Source of the DNA: Candidatus Iainarchaeum sp.
GTDB taxonomy: Archaea > Iainarchaeota > Iainarchaeia > Iainarchaeales > 1-14-0-10-31-34
Assembly (NCBI GenBank): GCA_017609625.1
Contig: JAFCDN010000001.1
Span: 1 to 64,000 of the forward strand
DNA length: 64,000 bases
Direction of reading: 5' to 3'
The position numbers and the translations under genes are program-made. Numbering within the stretch: position 1 is the first letter of the stretch; the number at the start of each line of letters is the position of its first letter. Positions 48,288-57,838 of this stretch are shown here, piece after piece. Under the pieces are notes generated by a model. That model was not told where the DNA came from and did not search any database. It was given only the letters and a program-made list of their open reading frames with translations.

Positions 48288-49388
48288 ATGGTTAAAGAAT
48301 TTCTATTGAATTGGCTTTTTGTATTAATCAAACCAAGAAGCACTTTTGCTAAAGAAAAACCCAAAGCTTCAATGAAAAAAGCTTTGATAAATTACGCAAT
48401 ATTTTTTGGTTTTTTGGGAGTAAATCTGGGTTTTTCTCACTTATATTCTTCAGTTGTTGGTTTTTTAGTGAGATTTACTAACCCTCAATTGTCTTCTAAT
48501 ATGTTCCCTATTGAAATGGTTCTTTTGAGAACAGATCTTTTTAAAAGCATAGAAACTATAGTCCTTTTCCTAATTATAGGGTTTTTTTTAATATTTCTAA
48601 TTCAAGGAGTATTATTTTTTATAGCAAGAAGATTGAAAGGCAAAGGTAATTTTGTAGAACAATTTTATTTAACATCTTTATTTATTGTCCCTTGGGGGAT
48701 AATATTTATCCCGCTTGCATTACTGGCAATGGTCACAATTGCTTTGTTTATTGTACCTTATTTAGGATATGTTTTGGGCCCATTAATCCCCTTACTTATT
48801 ATGATTTTTATCTTTTTATTAGTCCTCTTAATTTATTTTTTTATTCTTGTAGTTTTGACATTAAAAGAAGCTCACAACTTTAGTTTTTTTAGAACAATTT
48901 TGACATTGTTTGGTTCAATAGCCCTATTTTTTATAATTGTTTTTTTGTTGATAGTTATTGTTGCTTTTCTAAATAGGCCTGATGTAAACCCAACAAACAA
49001 CGCAGTTATTATCCTAGCTAATAGTTATAATAGTGAACCTCCTGCCGACGATGGAAGCATGATAGTTGAGTTTTACTCTGGCCAAAAGATAACCAATAAA
49101 GAAATATCAGACAAATCAGGTTTAATTTCACCTGGTGAATTATGCATGGTTAAAAGAGAATCCACTAAGACTCAAGAAACAGACTGGGAAATAACAAACG
49201 AATACATAATGTATAAAGCCAGCGGAAAAAAAGAGGCAAATCTTATAGCTTATTGTGATAAAGAGGGAAAAATAGAAGAAAATATTAAACAGTATGATTT
49301 ATTTATAAAACATTTTGATTTATCAGATTGCCATTGTTTGGAAAAACAAATTTGTTGTGTTATAGGAATACAAAATGAATTGGCTTAA
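48288..49388 (+). CDS. Yip1-domain-like polytopic membrane protein
   Basis: 366 aa; FVLIKPRSTFAKEKPKASMKKALINYAIFFGFLG plus several TM helices, soluble C-terminus. Confidence 0.6.
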   Translation: MVKEFLLNWLFVLIKPRSTFAKEKPKASMKKALINYAIFFGFLGVNLGFSHLYSSVVGFLVRFTNPQLSSNMFPIEMVLLRTDLFKSIETIVLFLIIGFFLIFLIQGVLFFIARRLKGKGNFVEQFYLTSLFIVPWGIIFIPLALLAMVTIALFIVPYLGYVLGPLIPLLIMIFIFLLVLLIYFFILVVLTLKEAHNFSFFRTILTLFGSIALFFIIVFLLIVIVAFLNRPDVNPTNNAVIILANSYNSEPPADDGSMIVEFYSGQKITNKEISDKSGLISPGELCMVKRESTKTQETDWEITNEYIMYKASGKKEANLIAYCDKEGKIEENIKQYDLFIKHFDLSDCHCLEKQICCVIGIQNELA

Positions 49389-49489
49389 TAATTAAATGCA
49401 AATATATTGGCTCTAAAAATATTTGGAGTTTTTATTACCGTTGATTTTTTAATGGTTTTTTCACAGGAGTTTTTTCTTCAGGTGTTTTA

Positions 49490-50629
49490 ATGATTGCAGA
49501 CAAATTCCAGAAATTAACTCCATCAGCCACTTTGACAATTAATGCCAAAGCAAATGAATTAAAAGAAAAAGGAGTAAATATAGTAAATTTTTCAGCTGGA
49601 GAGCCGGATTTTAATGCACCGGAAAATGTTAAACAAGCTGCAATTCAGGCAGTAAAAGAAAATTTTTCCCGTTACACTGCAGTTCCAGGAATACTTTCCT
49701 TAAAAGAAAAAATCCAGCAAAAATTGAAAGAAGATAACAATTTAAGTTATTCAGTTGATGAAATAGTAATAGCAAACGGGGCAAAACAATCTCTTTACAA
49801 TGCAGTAATGGTTTTGTGCAATAAAGGAGATGAAGTAATAATTCCTTGTCCGTATTGGGTTAGCTATGAGGCAATGGTTTTATTGGCAGAAGCAAAACCG
49901 ATTTACACTTCAAACTCTTCATTAAAAATCACTCCGGAAGAATTTGAAAACTCTGTTACAGAAAAAACCAAAGCAGTTTTTTTGAATTCTCCAAGCAATC
50001 CAACAGGCTTAACTTATACAAAAAAAGAACTGCAGGAACTAGCAGAGATTGCAGTTAAAAAAAATGTTTTTGTAATTTCAGATGAAATCTATGAAAAAAT
50101 CTTGTTTGAAGGAGAACATTATTCTATTGCATCTTACAACGATGAAATCAAAAACCGTACAATCACTATAAACGGAGTGTCCAAATCCCACTCAATGACC
50201 GGTTATAGAATAGGTTATTCTGCTTCAAATAAAGAAATTGCCGGTGCAATGAAAAAAATCCAAGGGCATTCCACAAGCAATGCCTGTTCGATTTCCCAGA
50301 AAGCTGCTTTAGCTTCTTTTGACACTTCAAAAGAAGAACTAAAAATGCAGGTAGAAGAATTCAGGAAAAGAAGGGATTTTATCTCAAAAGAATTAAAAGA
50401 AACCAAAATCAAATTTTTTCTTCCGCAGGGAGGCTTTTATTTCTTTTTGGATATCAGCGAAATAGAAAAAGATTCAGTTAAATTCTGTTCAGAATTGTTA
50501 GAAAAAAAGCATGTTGCTTTGGTTCCAGGAAAAGCTTTTGGAATGGAATCCTATGCAAGATTAAGCTATCCAAACACAATGGAAAACATTAAAGAAGGCC
50601 TAAAACGATTAAAAGAATTCATTGAATAA
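49490..50629 (+). CDS. Class I aminotransferase (aspartate aminotransferase-like)
   Basis: FSAGEPDFNAPENVKQAAIQAV, NSPSNPTGLTY, ISDEIYEKILFEG, NGVSKSHSMTGYRIGY. Confidence 0.93.
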   Translation: MIADKFQKLTPSATLTINAKANELKEKGVNIVNFSAGEPDFNAPENVKQAAIQAVKENFSRYTAVPGILSLKEKIQQKLKEDNNLSYSVDEIVIANGAKQSLYNAVMVLCNKGDEVIIPCPYWVSYEAMVLLAEAKPIYTSNSSLKITPEEFENSVTEKTKAVFLNSPSNPTGLTYTKKELQELAEIAVKKNVFVISDEIYEKILFEGEHYSIASYNDEIKNRTITINGVSKSHSMTGYRIGYSASNKEIAGAMKKIQGHSTSNACSISQKAALASFDTSKEELKMQVEEFRKRRDFISKELKETKIKFFLPQGGFYFFLDISEIEKDSVKFCSELLEKKHVALVPGKAFGMESYARLSYPNTMENIKEGLKRLKEFIE

Positions 50630-50630
50630 A

Positions 50631-51284
50631 CTATTTATTCAATTCGTCTAAAATAGCCTGTCTTAATTCTGAAGCAGAAACTTTTTTTCCGTTAACAAAA
50701 AAGCTTGGAGTTCCTCCAACGCCTAATTCTCTTCCTTGCTGTGAGTCAGCAATAATTAATTCGTCTTTTTCATTGCTTTCTAATACAGCCTTAAATTTTT
50801 CCATATCCAAATCAAGTTCTTCCGCATATCTGATTAAATCTTCTTTTAGCAGATGCTCTTGGTTTTCATATAATTTATTATGGTATTCCCAAAACTTACC
50901 TTGATCGCCTGCAGCTTCAGCTGCAACTGCTGCTTTGAAAGCAAAAATATGATAGCTTAAAGGAAAATGCCTGTATTCAAACCTTATTTCATCCTGAAAT
51001 TCGTTTACAATATTTTTTACCGGGCTGTATGCTGCACCACATGCAGGACACTGAAAATCTGAATATTCCACTACAAGAATTTTTGCATCAGGATTTCCTT
51101 TATATGGTCTTCCGTCATCTCCTGCGGGGGCATCAGGCAATCCAAACAAATAAAATCCTGTTACAGGCCCGCCAAAAATAAAAATTAATACAACTATAAC
51201 TGCAATTCCCCAGCCAATAACCTTTACTTTAGAATTGCTTTTTTCTTCTTTTCTTTCAACCTGAATTTTTTTTAAGTTACTCAA
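50631..51284 (-). CDS. Membrane-anchored DsbA-like disulfide oxidoreductase
   Basis: N-terminal TM; VVEYSDFQCPACGAAYSPVKNI; GVGGTPSFFVNGKKV. Confidence 0.9.
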   Translation of the reverse strand: MSNLKKIQVERKEEKSNSKVKVIGWGIAVIVVLIFIFGGPVTGFYLFGLPDAPAGDDGRPYKGNPDAKILVVEYSDFQCPACGAAYSPVKNIVNEFQDEIRFEYRHFPLSYHIFAFKAAVAAEAAGDQGKFWEYHNKLYENQEHLLKEDLIRYAEELDLDMEKFKAVLESNEKDELIIADSQQGRELGVGGTPSFFVNGKKVSASELRQAILDELNK

Positions 51285-51344
51285 AAAACCGCCTTTTTAT
51301 GTATAAATTCATCATTATTTATGCAAGAAAAGCTTTAAATTTCC

Positions 51345-52541
51345 TTGTTTTTTATTTGCTTTTTGCATTGCTTTTTATTTCTTTTACTCTTTACTTTTTT
51401 AATGCCAGAAGAAAAAATGCTTATACCAAAAAAACAAATGGCTGTTGCAGTCTTAATTCTTGTTATTTTGATTGTTATTTCAGCTTATTGGGTTATAGAA
51501 TCAACAAAAGATTCTAATGGAGATTTCAATGGAGACAAAAATGGAGATGGAAACGGAAACATAATTCCTCCTGATGACAGACTTCCTTTTATTAAAATAA
51601 CTATTCTAGAAAAAACAGACTGTACTGAATGCCTTCCAATAGATGTTTTGGTTGATTCAATAAAAGAAAACTTTGATGTAAATATTCTGGAAGTAAAAAG
51701 AGTAGATTCTGACTCAAAAGAGGGACAGGATTTAATTAAAATGCATGGAATAGAAAAACTGCCTACACTAATAATCAACGGAGAATTTAAGGGAACTGAA
51801 TTAGAAGCTCAATGGCCTTTAATTGGAGAAGAAAAAAACGGCGTATTAATTTTAACTGAAGTCCAGCCGCCTTATTATTCTCTTACAGAAGAAAGACTGG
51901 TTGGCGGAGTAACTTTTTTATTAATTGAAAATTCTTCCTGTTCTGACTGCGTTGACTTAAATTTTTTCTCTGAAGTTTTGGAAAACTATGGAATTCTAAT
52001 AGAAGAAAAAATTGTTTTGGATTACAATTCCAAAGAAGCAGAAGACTTTTTTTATTTTTATTTAATTGACCGTGTTCCTGTGTTGATTTTGATAGGAGAT
52101 GCAGAAGCATATCCTCTTTTTTCTTCTGACTGGACTCAATGGGGGGGCAATGTAGAAGACGACGGAGCATTTATTTACAGGGATGCAGTTCCATATTATG
52201 ACCTTCTTTCAGAAGAAGTTAAGGGGCTGGTTGAATTAACAAAACTGGTTGATGAAAACTGTTTAGACTGCGTTGATATAAGTTATCTTGTTGAACCACT
52301 GCTTCAGATGGGTTTGGTTATAGTAAAAGAAGAAACTTTTGACATTTCTTCAGAAAAAGGAATAGAATTAATAGAAAAATATGAAATAAAAAAAGCGCCT
52401 ACAATAATCGTCTCAAAAGAAGCAGAAGAATACCTTGATTTTTTTGTTGTATGGCCTGAAGTTGGAACACAAGAATCTGACGGAGTTTTTATTTTCAGAA
52501 ATCTTGAAATATTTGACCAAAATTTTACAACATTAGAATAA
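51345..52541 (+). CDS. Membrane-anchored protein with three tandem thioredoxin-like CxxC modules
   Basis: N-terminal TM then three modules: ITILEKTDCTECLPIDVL..LPTLIING; FLLIENSSCSDCVDLNFF..VPVLILIG; TKLVDENCLDCVDISYL..APTIIVSK. Start uncertain (51345 or internal). Confidence 0.75.
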   Translation: MFFICFLHCFLFLLLFTFLMPEEKMLIPKKQMAVAVLILVILIVISAYWVIESTKDSNGDFNGDKNGDGNGNIIPPDDRLPFIKITILEKTDCTECLPIDVLVDSIKENFDVNILEVKRVDSDSKEGQDLIKMHGIEKLPTLIINGEFKGTELEAQWPLIGEEKNGVLILTEVQPPYYSLTEERLVGGVTFLLIENSSCSDCVDLNFFSEVLENYGILIEEKIVLDYNSKEAEDFFYFYLIDRVPVLILIGDAEAYPLFSSDWTQWGGNVEDDGAFIYRDAVPYYDLLSEEVKGLVELTKLVDENCLDCVDISYLVEPLLQMGLVIVKEETFDISSEKGIELIEKYEIKKAPTIIVSKEAEEYLDFFVVWPEVGTQESDGVFIFRNLEIFDQNFTTLE

Positions 52542-53768
52542 CTTTTCCAGAACAAGTTCAGTTTCTCCTGAAAAAGAATTGTCTTTTCCAGATGCAATAA
52601 AGCAAACTTCTTTTCCTTTAATTTTTTCATTCAATTCTTCAATCAATTCTTCTACAATAACTTCTTCCAGCCTTTCTTCAATTTCTTCACTTCTTTTGCC
52701 TAAAATTTCTTCACCTTTTTTCCCGTAAACTATTGTGTTCATTCTTCCGGATTCATCTTCTAATTCAAAAGAAACAACAAGCTTTTTATCTGGCTTTAAA
52801 ATCTGTCCGCAGGAATCACAAAAAAATTTGTTTTCTTCTTCCTGAATTTTTTTTCCGCATTCAGAACAGACATTAAACAAAAGCTTTGTTTTATTCAAGT
52901 GATTTATTTTTCCTTTTACTAAAAACCTTTTTCCTTCAACAACCTGATTTAATTCTTTTTTTCCAAAAACCTTTTCACATAATTCTTTCAGTTCAGCAAT
53001 TCCGGCAATTTCGTTTATTTCAGTATTTGAATTTGAATGCAGTTCAATTTTATCAAACCCTTTTCTTGCATTAACCATTTGCAATTCAATTCCTTTTCCC
53101 TCTTCAACTTTCTCTTTTGCTTTTTCATTCCATAAAACTACTCTAACTACCCCGCTTTCGTCAATAAGTTCTATTCTCTGTAATAGCCCTTTTTTGCCTT
53201 CTTTTGTTTCAAACTCTTTTAACGGAAACTTTCTCAAAACCCTTGCTTTAACTGAAAAATTCCTGTCAGATTCTTGTACTTCAGAAATTTTTTTAATTTC
53301 AATTCCTTTGCCTTCTTTTAATTCAAAATTTCCGTTAAACCCTTTTTTTAATTGAATTTTTCCGTTAAATTCTTCAACAGAAAACTCTTCTAAAACAATT
53401 TTTTTTCCAGTATCTTTTTCTGAAATTTCTTCTGTTTCTTTATTCCATAAAACCAGAAAAGCAGTTCCGCTTTTGTCTTTAATCTGTACATTCCTTAATT
53501 TTCCCGTTTTCCCGTTTTTTTCAAATTCCCTTGCAGGGTAAACTGAAACAACCTCTGCCTCTAAATTAACAGTTTTTCCTTTTTTTAATTCTGAAATCAA
53601 AGTGTTTTCTTCCCCAAAATTAATTTTTTGTTCTCTTGCAACCAAAAACAATGCAGCTTCTGTATTCAGCATTCCGGAAAACTTTTCCACTTTTTCTTTT
53701 ACTTTTGCTTCCAGTTCTTTTTCGCTTAAATTCCCTTTTTCAAGGATTTGTTCTCTTAATCTATCCAT
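52533..53768 (-). CDS. Replication protein A-like ssDNA-binding protein (OB folds + zinc finger)
   Basis: 411 aa; repeated OB-fold segments (VNLEAEVVSVYPAREFEKNGKTGKLRNVQIKDKSGTAFLVLWN; FSVKARVLRKFPLKEFETKEGKKGLLQRIELIDESGVVRVVLWN) and CSECGKKIQEEENKFFCDSCG. Confidence 0.85.
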   Translation of the reverse strand: MDRLREQILEKGNLSEKELEAKVKEKVEKFSGMLNTEAALFLVAREQKINFGEENTLISELKKGKTVNLEAEVVSVYPAREFEKNGKTGKLRNVQIKDKSGTAFLVLWNKETEEISEKDTGKKIVLEEFSVEEFNGKIQLKKGFNGNFELKEGKGIEIKKISEVQESDRNFSVKARVLRKFPLKEFETKEGKKGLLQRIELIDESGVVRVVLWNEKAKEKVEEGKGIELQMVNARKGFDKIELHSNSNTEINEIAGIAELKELCEKVFGKKELNQVVEGKRFLVKGKINHLNKTKLLFNVCSECGKKIQEEENKFFCDSCGQILKPDKKLVVSFELEDESGRMNTIVYGKKGEEILGKRSEEIEERLEEVIVEELIEELNEKIKGKEVCFIASGKDNSFSGETELVLEKLF

Positions 53769-53821
53769 AAAAAAACAGATTCACAAAAAAGTTTAAGTTG
53801 CTTTACCTTGTCAATTACTTA

Positions 53822-54472
53822 ATGCCTTTATTAAATCCAGCACAAAATGTTTTTTTGATTTCAACTTCAGACCTTTCCTGCAATTCTTTTTTACTAAAAG
53901 CAAAACAAAACCTTCTGATTGATTCTGGTTCAAGCACTGCAACAGAAGAGCACATTTCAACCCTAAAAAAACTAAATTTAGAACTGTCAGATATCTCTGT
54001 GATTCTTCACACTCACGGCCATTACGACCATTTTCAGGCAGACAAAATCTATTCTAAAGCAGAAACTTTTATGAGCGAGTTTGACTCAAAACACTTAATA
54101 GAAGAAAACCCTGAATTCACTCGAATAAGAGAAGATTCTTTTCATCCAAAAATCCATTCCTTTCTGAAAGAAAACCAAGTTCTTGAATTTCTGCCATTCA
54201 AACTCAAAGTTATTTCCACTCCAGGCCATACAAAAGGCAGTCTTTGCTTTTACGAGCCAGACAAAAAAATGCTTTTCTCTGGCGACACAATTTTTTTCCA
54301 CACTATTGGCAGAACAGATTTAATGTCTGGTTCTTTTTCTGACCTGAAAAATTCAGTGCAAAAACTCTCTGAATTGGATGTAGAACATCTTTTCCCTGGT
54401 CATGGAAAAATCGTTTCAGGAAAAAAAGAAAACAGAGAAAACTTTGAATATATTAAAAAGCATTTTTTTTGA
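53822..54472 (+). CDS. MBL-fold metallo-hydrolase
   Basis: ILHTHGHYDHFQADKIY, STPGHTKGSLCFYEPDKKMLFSGDTIFFHTIGRTD, FPGHGKIVSG. Confidence 0.88.
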   Translation: MPLLNPAQNVFLISTSDLSCNSFLLKAKQNLLIDSGSSTATEEHISTLKKLNLELSDISVILHTHGHYDHFQADKIYSKAETFMSEFDSKHLIEENPEFTRIREDSFHPKIHSFLKENQVLEFLPFKLKVISTPGHTKGSLCFYEPDKKMLFSGDTIFFHTIGRTDLMSGSFSDLKNSVQKLSELDVEHLFPGHGKIVSGKKENRENFEYIKKHFF

Positions 54473-54526
54473 ACACTGGCAGTGTACTCTCCAAACCAAT
54501 AAAAGCACAAAAAGCAGAACTCTTTA

Positions 54527-54957
54527 ATGGCCAGAAGAATTTATTTGGATTCAAATGTTTTTATTTCTTTTGTCAGGGAAGAAATTGATTCTGCTTTAAA
54601 TATGAGGCATTTAGATTGCAGAGATTTTTTTGCATTATGCAGAAAAGAAAACATGTTTTGTTGCTTTCTGATTTGTTTTTTTCTGAGGTTTACAAACAAA
54701 TTTCGCTAACTAGAGAAAGCGTAATTGAAGAATTCAACAGAATGAATGCAAAAGTTTTGTTGGCCAACAAAATGCCAGATGAAAAATTAATTTTAAAGAT
54801 AAATCGCGAATGTAAACTGCATTTCTCTGATTCAACACATGTTGCGTATGCTTATGAAAATAAAGCAGATTTTATTGTATCTTGGGACAAAGATTTTCTA
54901 AAATCTAAGGCATTTGTTAAATGCAGGTCTCCTAAAGATTTTTTAAATGTTCTCTAG
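54527..54957 (+). pseudogene. PIN-domain (VapC-like) gene, apparently frameshifted
   Basis: ORF 54527..54709 gives MARRIYLDSNVFISFVREEIDSALNMRHLDCRDFFALCRKEN; overlapping -1 frame gives HVLLLSDLFFSEVYKQIS...FSDSTHVAYAYENKADFIVSWDKDFL; together one PIN domain. Confidence 0.7.
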
Positions 54958-55198
54958 CCAATTCATCTCTTTCTTTTTGAGAAAGCATTTTGTTAAAGCG
55001 TGCTTTTTTTTGGAGCCTTTTCTTTGAGGCTTCAACAGCTTTTAGATGAGGTTCTAATTCTAAAATTTTATACAGTTTTTCTCTTGCAGCATCTCTTAAA
55101 AATTCGCTTTTAGACTGATAAAGACCTGTCCTAGAAATTAATTCATCTATTTTTTTTGAGAAAGGTTTTTCTATTGTAAAGCTCACAGTAGTGCTCAT
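54932..55198 (-). CDS. Ribbon-helix-helix (CopG-like) DNA-binding protein
   Basis: 88 aa; TTVSFTIEKPFSKKIDELISRTGLYQSKSEFLRDAAREKL. Confidence 0.8.
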   Translation of the reverse strand: MSTTVSFTIEKPFSKKIDELISRTGLYQSKSEFLRDAAREKLYKILELEPHLKAVEASKKRLQKKARFNKMLSQKERDELAREHLKNL

Positions 55199-55332
55199 AT
55201 CCTAACCTTAAACAAAACATTACTTAATAGTATGCTATTAGAATGCTATTAAAAAGTAAAGGAGGGCTTTTATTCTGAGCCAGCAAAAAACCCTTTTAAA
55301 TAACTTTTCTACTCAATTTTTGAGTGAAATTT

Positions 55333-56118
55333 ATGTTTGAAAACCATTTTGGAAAGACCTATAAAAAAATTCTGAAAGAAATTGAAGAAAAAAAAGGATT
55401 AGTTTTTTTGGTTATTGACCCTCCAGACCAGTCTCCAGAAGAAGCAGGAATTATTGCAAAACTAGCAGAAAAAGCTGGAATTGCAGCTTTTGCTGTTGGA
55501 GGTTCAATTGGAGCACAAGGCTCTACTTTAGATAAAACAATTAAACAAATCAAATCAAACTCTTCTCTTCCAGTAGTTTTGTTTCCTGGAAATATTGCTA
55601 CTTTAAGCCCTAAAGCTGATGCAGCTTATTTTATGTCAATGCTTAATTCCAGAGACCCGTATTTTATCAGCGGGGCACAGACTGTTTCTTCTATTCCAAT
55701 AAAAAAAATGAATTTAGAAACAATTCCAACTTCTTATCTTGTTTTTGAGCCAGGAAGAGCGGTTGGATGGGTTGGCCAAGCTAATTTAATTCCAAGAGAT
55801 GTTCCTTATGTTGGAGCAGCAGCAGCTTTAGCAGGCCAGTATAATGGTTCTCATTTAGTAATCTTAGAATCTGGTTCTGGCGCTTCTTCTCCTGTTCCTC
55901 CAGAAAACATTAAAGTAATTGCTTCAACTATTGATATTCCGATTATTGTTGCTGGCGGAGTAAAGACGCCGAAAATGGCTTTTGATTCAATCCAAGCAGG
56001 TGCTTCTATTGTTCATGTTGGAACTGCAGTGGATAATGTACACAAAAACAAAGAGAAAGCTTTCAAGCTGATGAAAGAGTTTGTTGTTTCTGCACGCGAA
56101 GGCGGAAAAAAACGCTGA
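55333..56118 (+). CDS. Geranylgeranylglyceryl phosphate synthase
   Basis: LVIDPPDQSPEEAG, GGSIGAQGSTLDKTI, LPVVLFPGN, YLVFEPGRAVGWVGQANLIPRD, VAGGVKTPKMA. Confidence 0.9.
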   Translation: MFENHFGKTYKKILKEIEEKKGLVFLVIDPPDQSPEEAGIIAKLAEKAGIAAFAVGGSIGAQGSTLDKTIKQIKSNSSLPVVLFPGNIATLSPKADAAYFMSMLNSRDPYFISGAQTVSSIPIKKMNLETIPTSYLVFEPGRAVGWVGQANLIPRDVPYVGAAAALAGQYNGSHLVILESGSGASSPVPPENIKVIASTIDIPIIVAGGVKTPKMAFDSIQAGASIVHVGTAVDNVHKNKEKAFKLMKEFVVSAREGGKKR

Positions 56119-56187
56119 TTTTAAAGAAAACCTTAAAAACCAGAACATCTAAATAATGACTATTATTACTTTTTGGAGAGTGGTTTA

Positions 56188-56691
56188 ATGAAAAAATTAT
56201 TATTGCTGGCAGTGATTTTAATTGTCTTAATCAGTTTTGCTTCTGCATTAATGCTTATAGGCGGAAGAAGTCCATATCCTAACCGCCAAGTTGAAGCAGA
56301 TGATATTACTGATCCTATCCCGCAGCCTTTAGCTAAAAGCACTACAGAAGACATAATCTGGAGTGCAAAAGCAGATGACATTCCCAATGGCGGTGCAAAA
56401 GTTTTGTCTTTTGGAATGCAGATTGGAACTCTTGCTTATGGCGGAGGCTCTGATGGTTCAGTCAAACTCTATCCAGGGAATGGCACAGCAAAAGTTTTGT
56501 CTTTTGGTCTAAGAATTACTGGCAATAAAACTTTGTCTTTTGCTGCAGGCGTGCAGGATGAAACAGCCAAAACAGACATTATTAATGGCGGAGGAGTAAA
56601 GCTGGGAAAAATAATTTTTGCTGGTGGAGTTCCTGATGGAAATTTAAAACTGAAAACACCCGGAATTACTGAAGAACACTTAGGGATTTAA
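56188..56691 (+). CDS. Secreted protein with short beta-type repeats
   Basis: Signal peptide MKKLLLLAVILIVLISFASA; repeated AKVLSFGM / AKVLSFGL units. Confidence 0.6.
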   Translation: MKKLLLLAVILIVLISFASALMLIGGRSPYPNRQVEADDITDPIPQPLAKSTTEDIIWSAKADDIPNGGAKVLSFGMQIGTLAYGGGSDGSVKLYPGNGTAKVLSFGLRITGNKTLSFAAGVQDETAKTDIINGGGVKLGKIIFAGGVPDGNLKLKTPGITEEHLGI

Positions 56692-56888
56692 AAAATATTT
56701 TTTTGAATGGATTTAAATCCATTCTTTTCTATTTATTTTAATTAATTAGTTTTGTTTTTTTTATTTCTTTTTTATTTTTAATTATTTCTTTTTTCATTTT
56801 TTTCTTTTATTTTTTCAATTAGTTTTTCATTTATTTTTCTGCTTTTTTTCTGGTTTTGGCAACCTGCCTTTTTTCAAAAGGCGGTTTT

Positions 56889-57779
56889 TCAGCCTTGCTC
56901 TTGTGCCTGCAGTTCTTTCACTGTTTCTTTTATTCCTTTTTCTGTAGTATAAATTGGCTTCCAGCCGAGTTTTCTGATTTTTTCTGTTGAATAATTTCTT
57001 TCTCTTATCAATCTCAAAATATGTTCTTTTCTTACAATAGAATCTCTTTTAAAGAAAGCATAAAGTCTTGCAACAAAAACCGGAACTAATTTTATTTTTT
57101 TCTTTACTTTTAATTCTCTTTGAATCAAAAAATAAACATCAATCAATTTCTTTCCTTTTTCTTCTGCTATAATAAAAGTTTCATTTTCTGTTTCTTTGCT
57201 TTTCAGACAAAAAATTATTGCTGAAACCAAATCCTTGTAATAAACCATCTGAAAAGAATTTTTTCCTGTGCCGATTAAAGGAAACCCTTCTTTTGCTAGT
57301 TTAACTATTTCTTTCCAGTATTTATTCGGCCCTAAAACCAAAGCGCTTCTGATTATTGTAACCGGAAGCAGTTCCTGAAATTCATTTACTTTTTTTTCTG
57401 CTTCTGCTTTGGATTTTTCATATTTTGTTTTTGGATTAAAAGGAGTTAATTCTGTTGCCTGTGTTGTAATTTCTCCCATTACCCCTGCAGTGCTTAAATA
57501 AATAAATTTTTTCACTTTAAATTCAACGCATTTTTCTAATAACTTTTCTGTTCCTTTTACATTCACTTTATTTAACTCCTCTAAGGATTTCTTTTCATTT
57601 AATGAAGCAGCCAAATGAATCACAACTTCCGCTCCTTTAACCAATTCCAAGTCTTTTTTGTTTAACAGATTCTGTCCTCTAGTCAAATCAAACTCCACTA
57701 CCTGATTCCTTTGCTTTCTCAGCTCTTTTACTAGTTCTTTTCCAATAAACCCTTCAGAGCCTGTTACTAAGATTTTCAT
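56889..57779 (-). CDS. NAD-dependent epimerase/dehydratase (SDR family)
   Basis: MKILVTGSEGFIGKELVKELRK; VIHLAAS; YLSTAGVMG; YEKSKAEAEK. Confidence 0.88.
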   Translation of the reverse strand: MKILVTGSEGFIGKELVKELRKQRNQVVEFDLTRGQNLLNKKDLELVKGAEVVIHLAASLNEKKSLEELNKVNVKGTEKLLEKCVEFKVKKFIYLSTAGVMGEITTQATELTPFNPKTKYEKSKAEAEKKVNEFQELLPVTIIRSALVLGPNKYWKEIVKLAKEGFPLIGTGKNSFQMVYYKDLVSAIIFCLKSKETENETFIIAEEKGKKLIDVYFLIQRELKVKKKIKLVPVFVARLYAFFKRDSIVRKEHILRLIRERNYSTEKIRKLGWKPIYTTEKGIKETVKELQAQEQG

Positions 57780-57838
57780 TTTCTTTCCCTTTTAATTAAA
57801 CGAAAACCTTATTATTAATTTTACCTCATGGTTTCTTA

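Noticed and set aside
54616-54957. ORF 54616..54957 as an independent gene starting MQRFFCIMQKRK
   Set aside because: Its start lies within the PIN N-terminal half in another frame; the translated content is the C-terminal half of the same PIN domain, so it is treated as part of a frameshifted gene.
56700-56860. T-rich tract 56700..56860 as a non-coding RNA
   Set aside because: Low-complexity T/A-rich sequence between convergent genes without clear secondary structure apart from the short GCCTTTTTTCAAAAGGC hairpin at its end.
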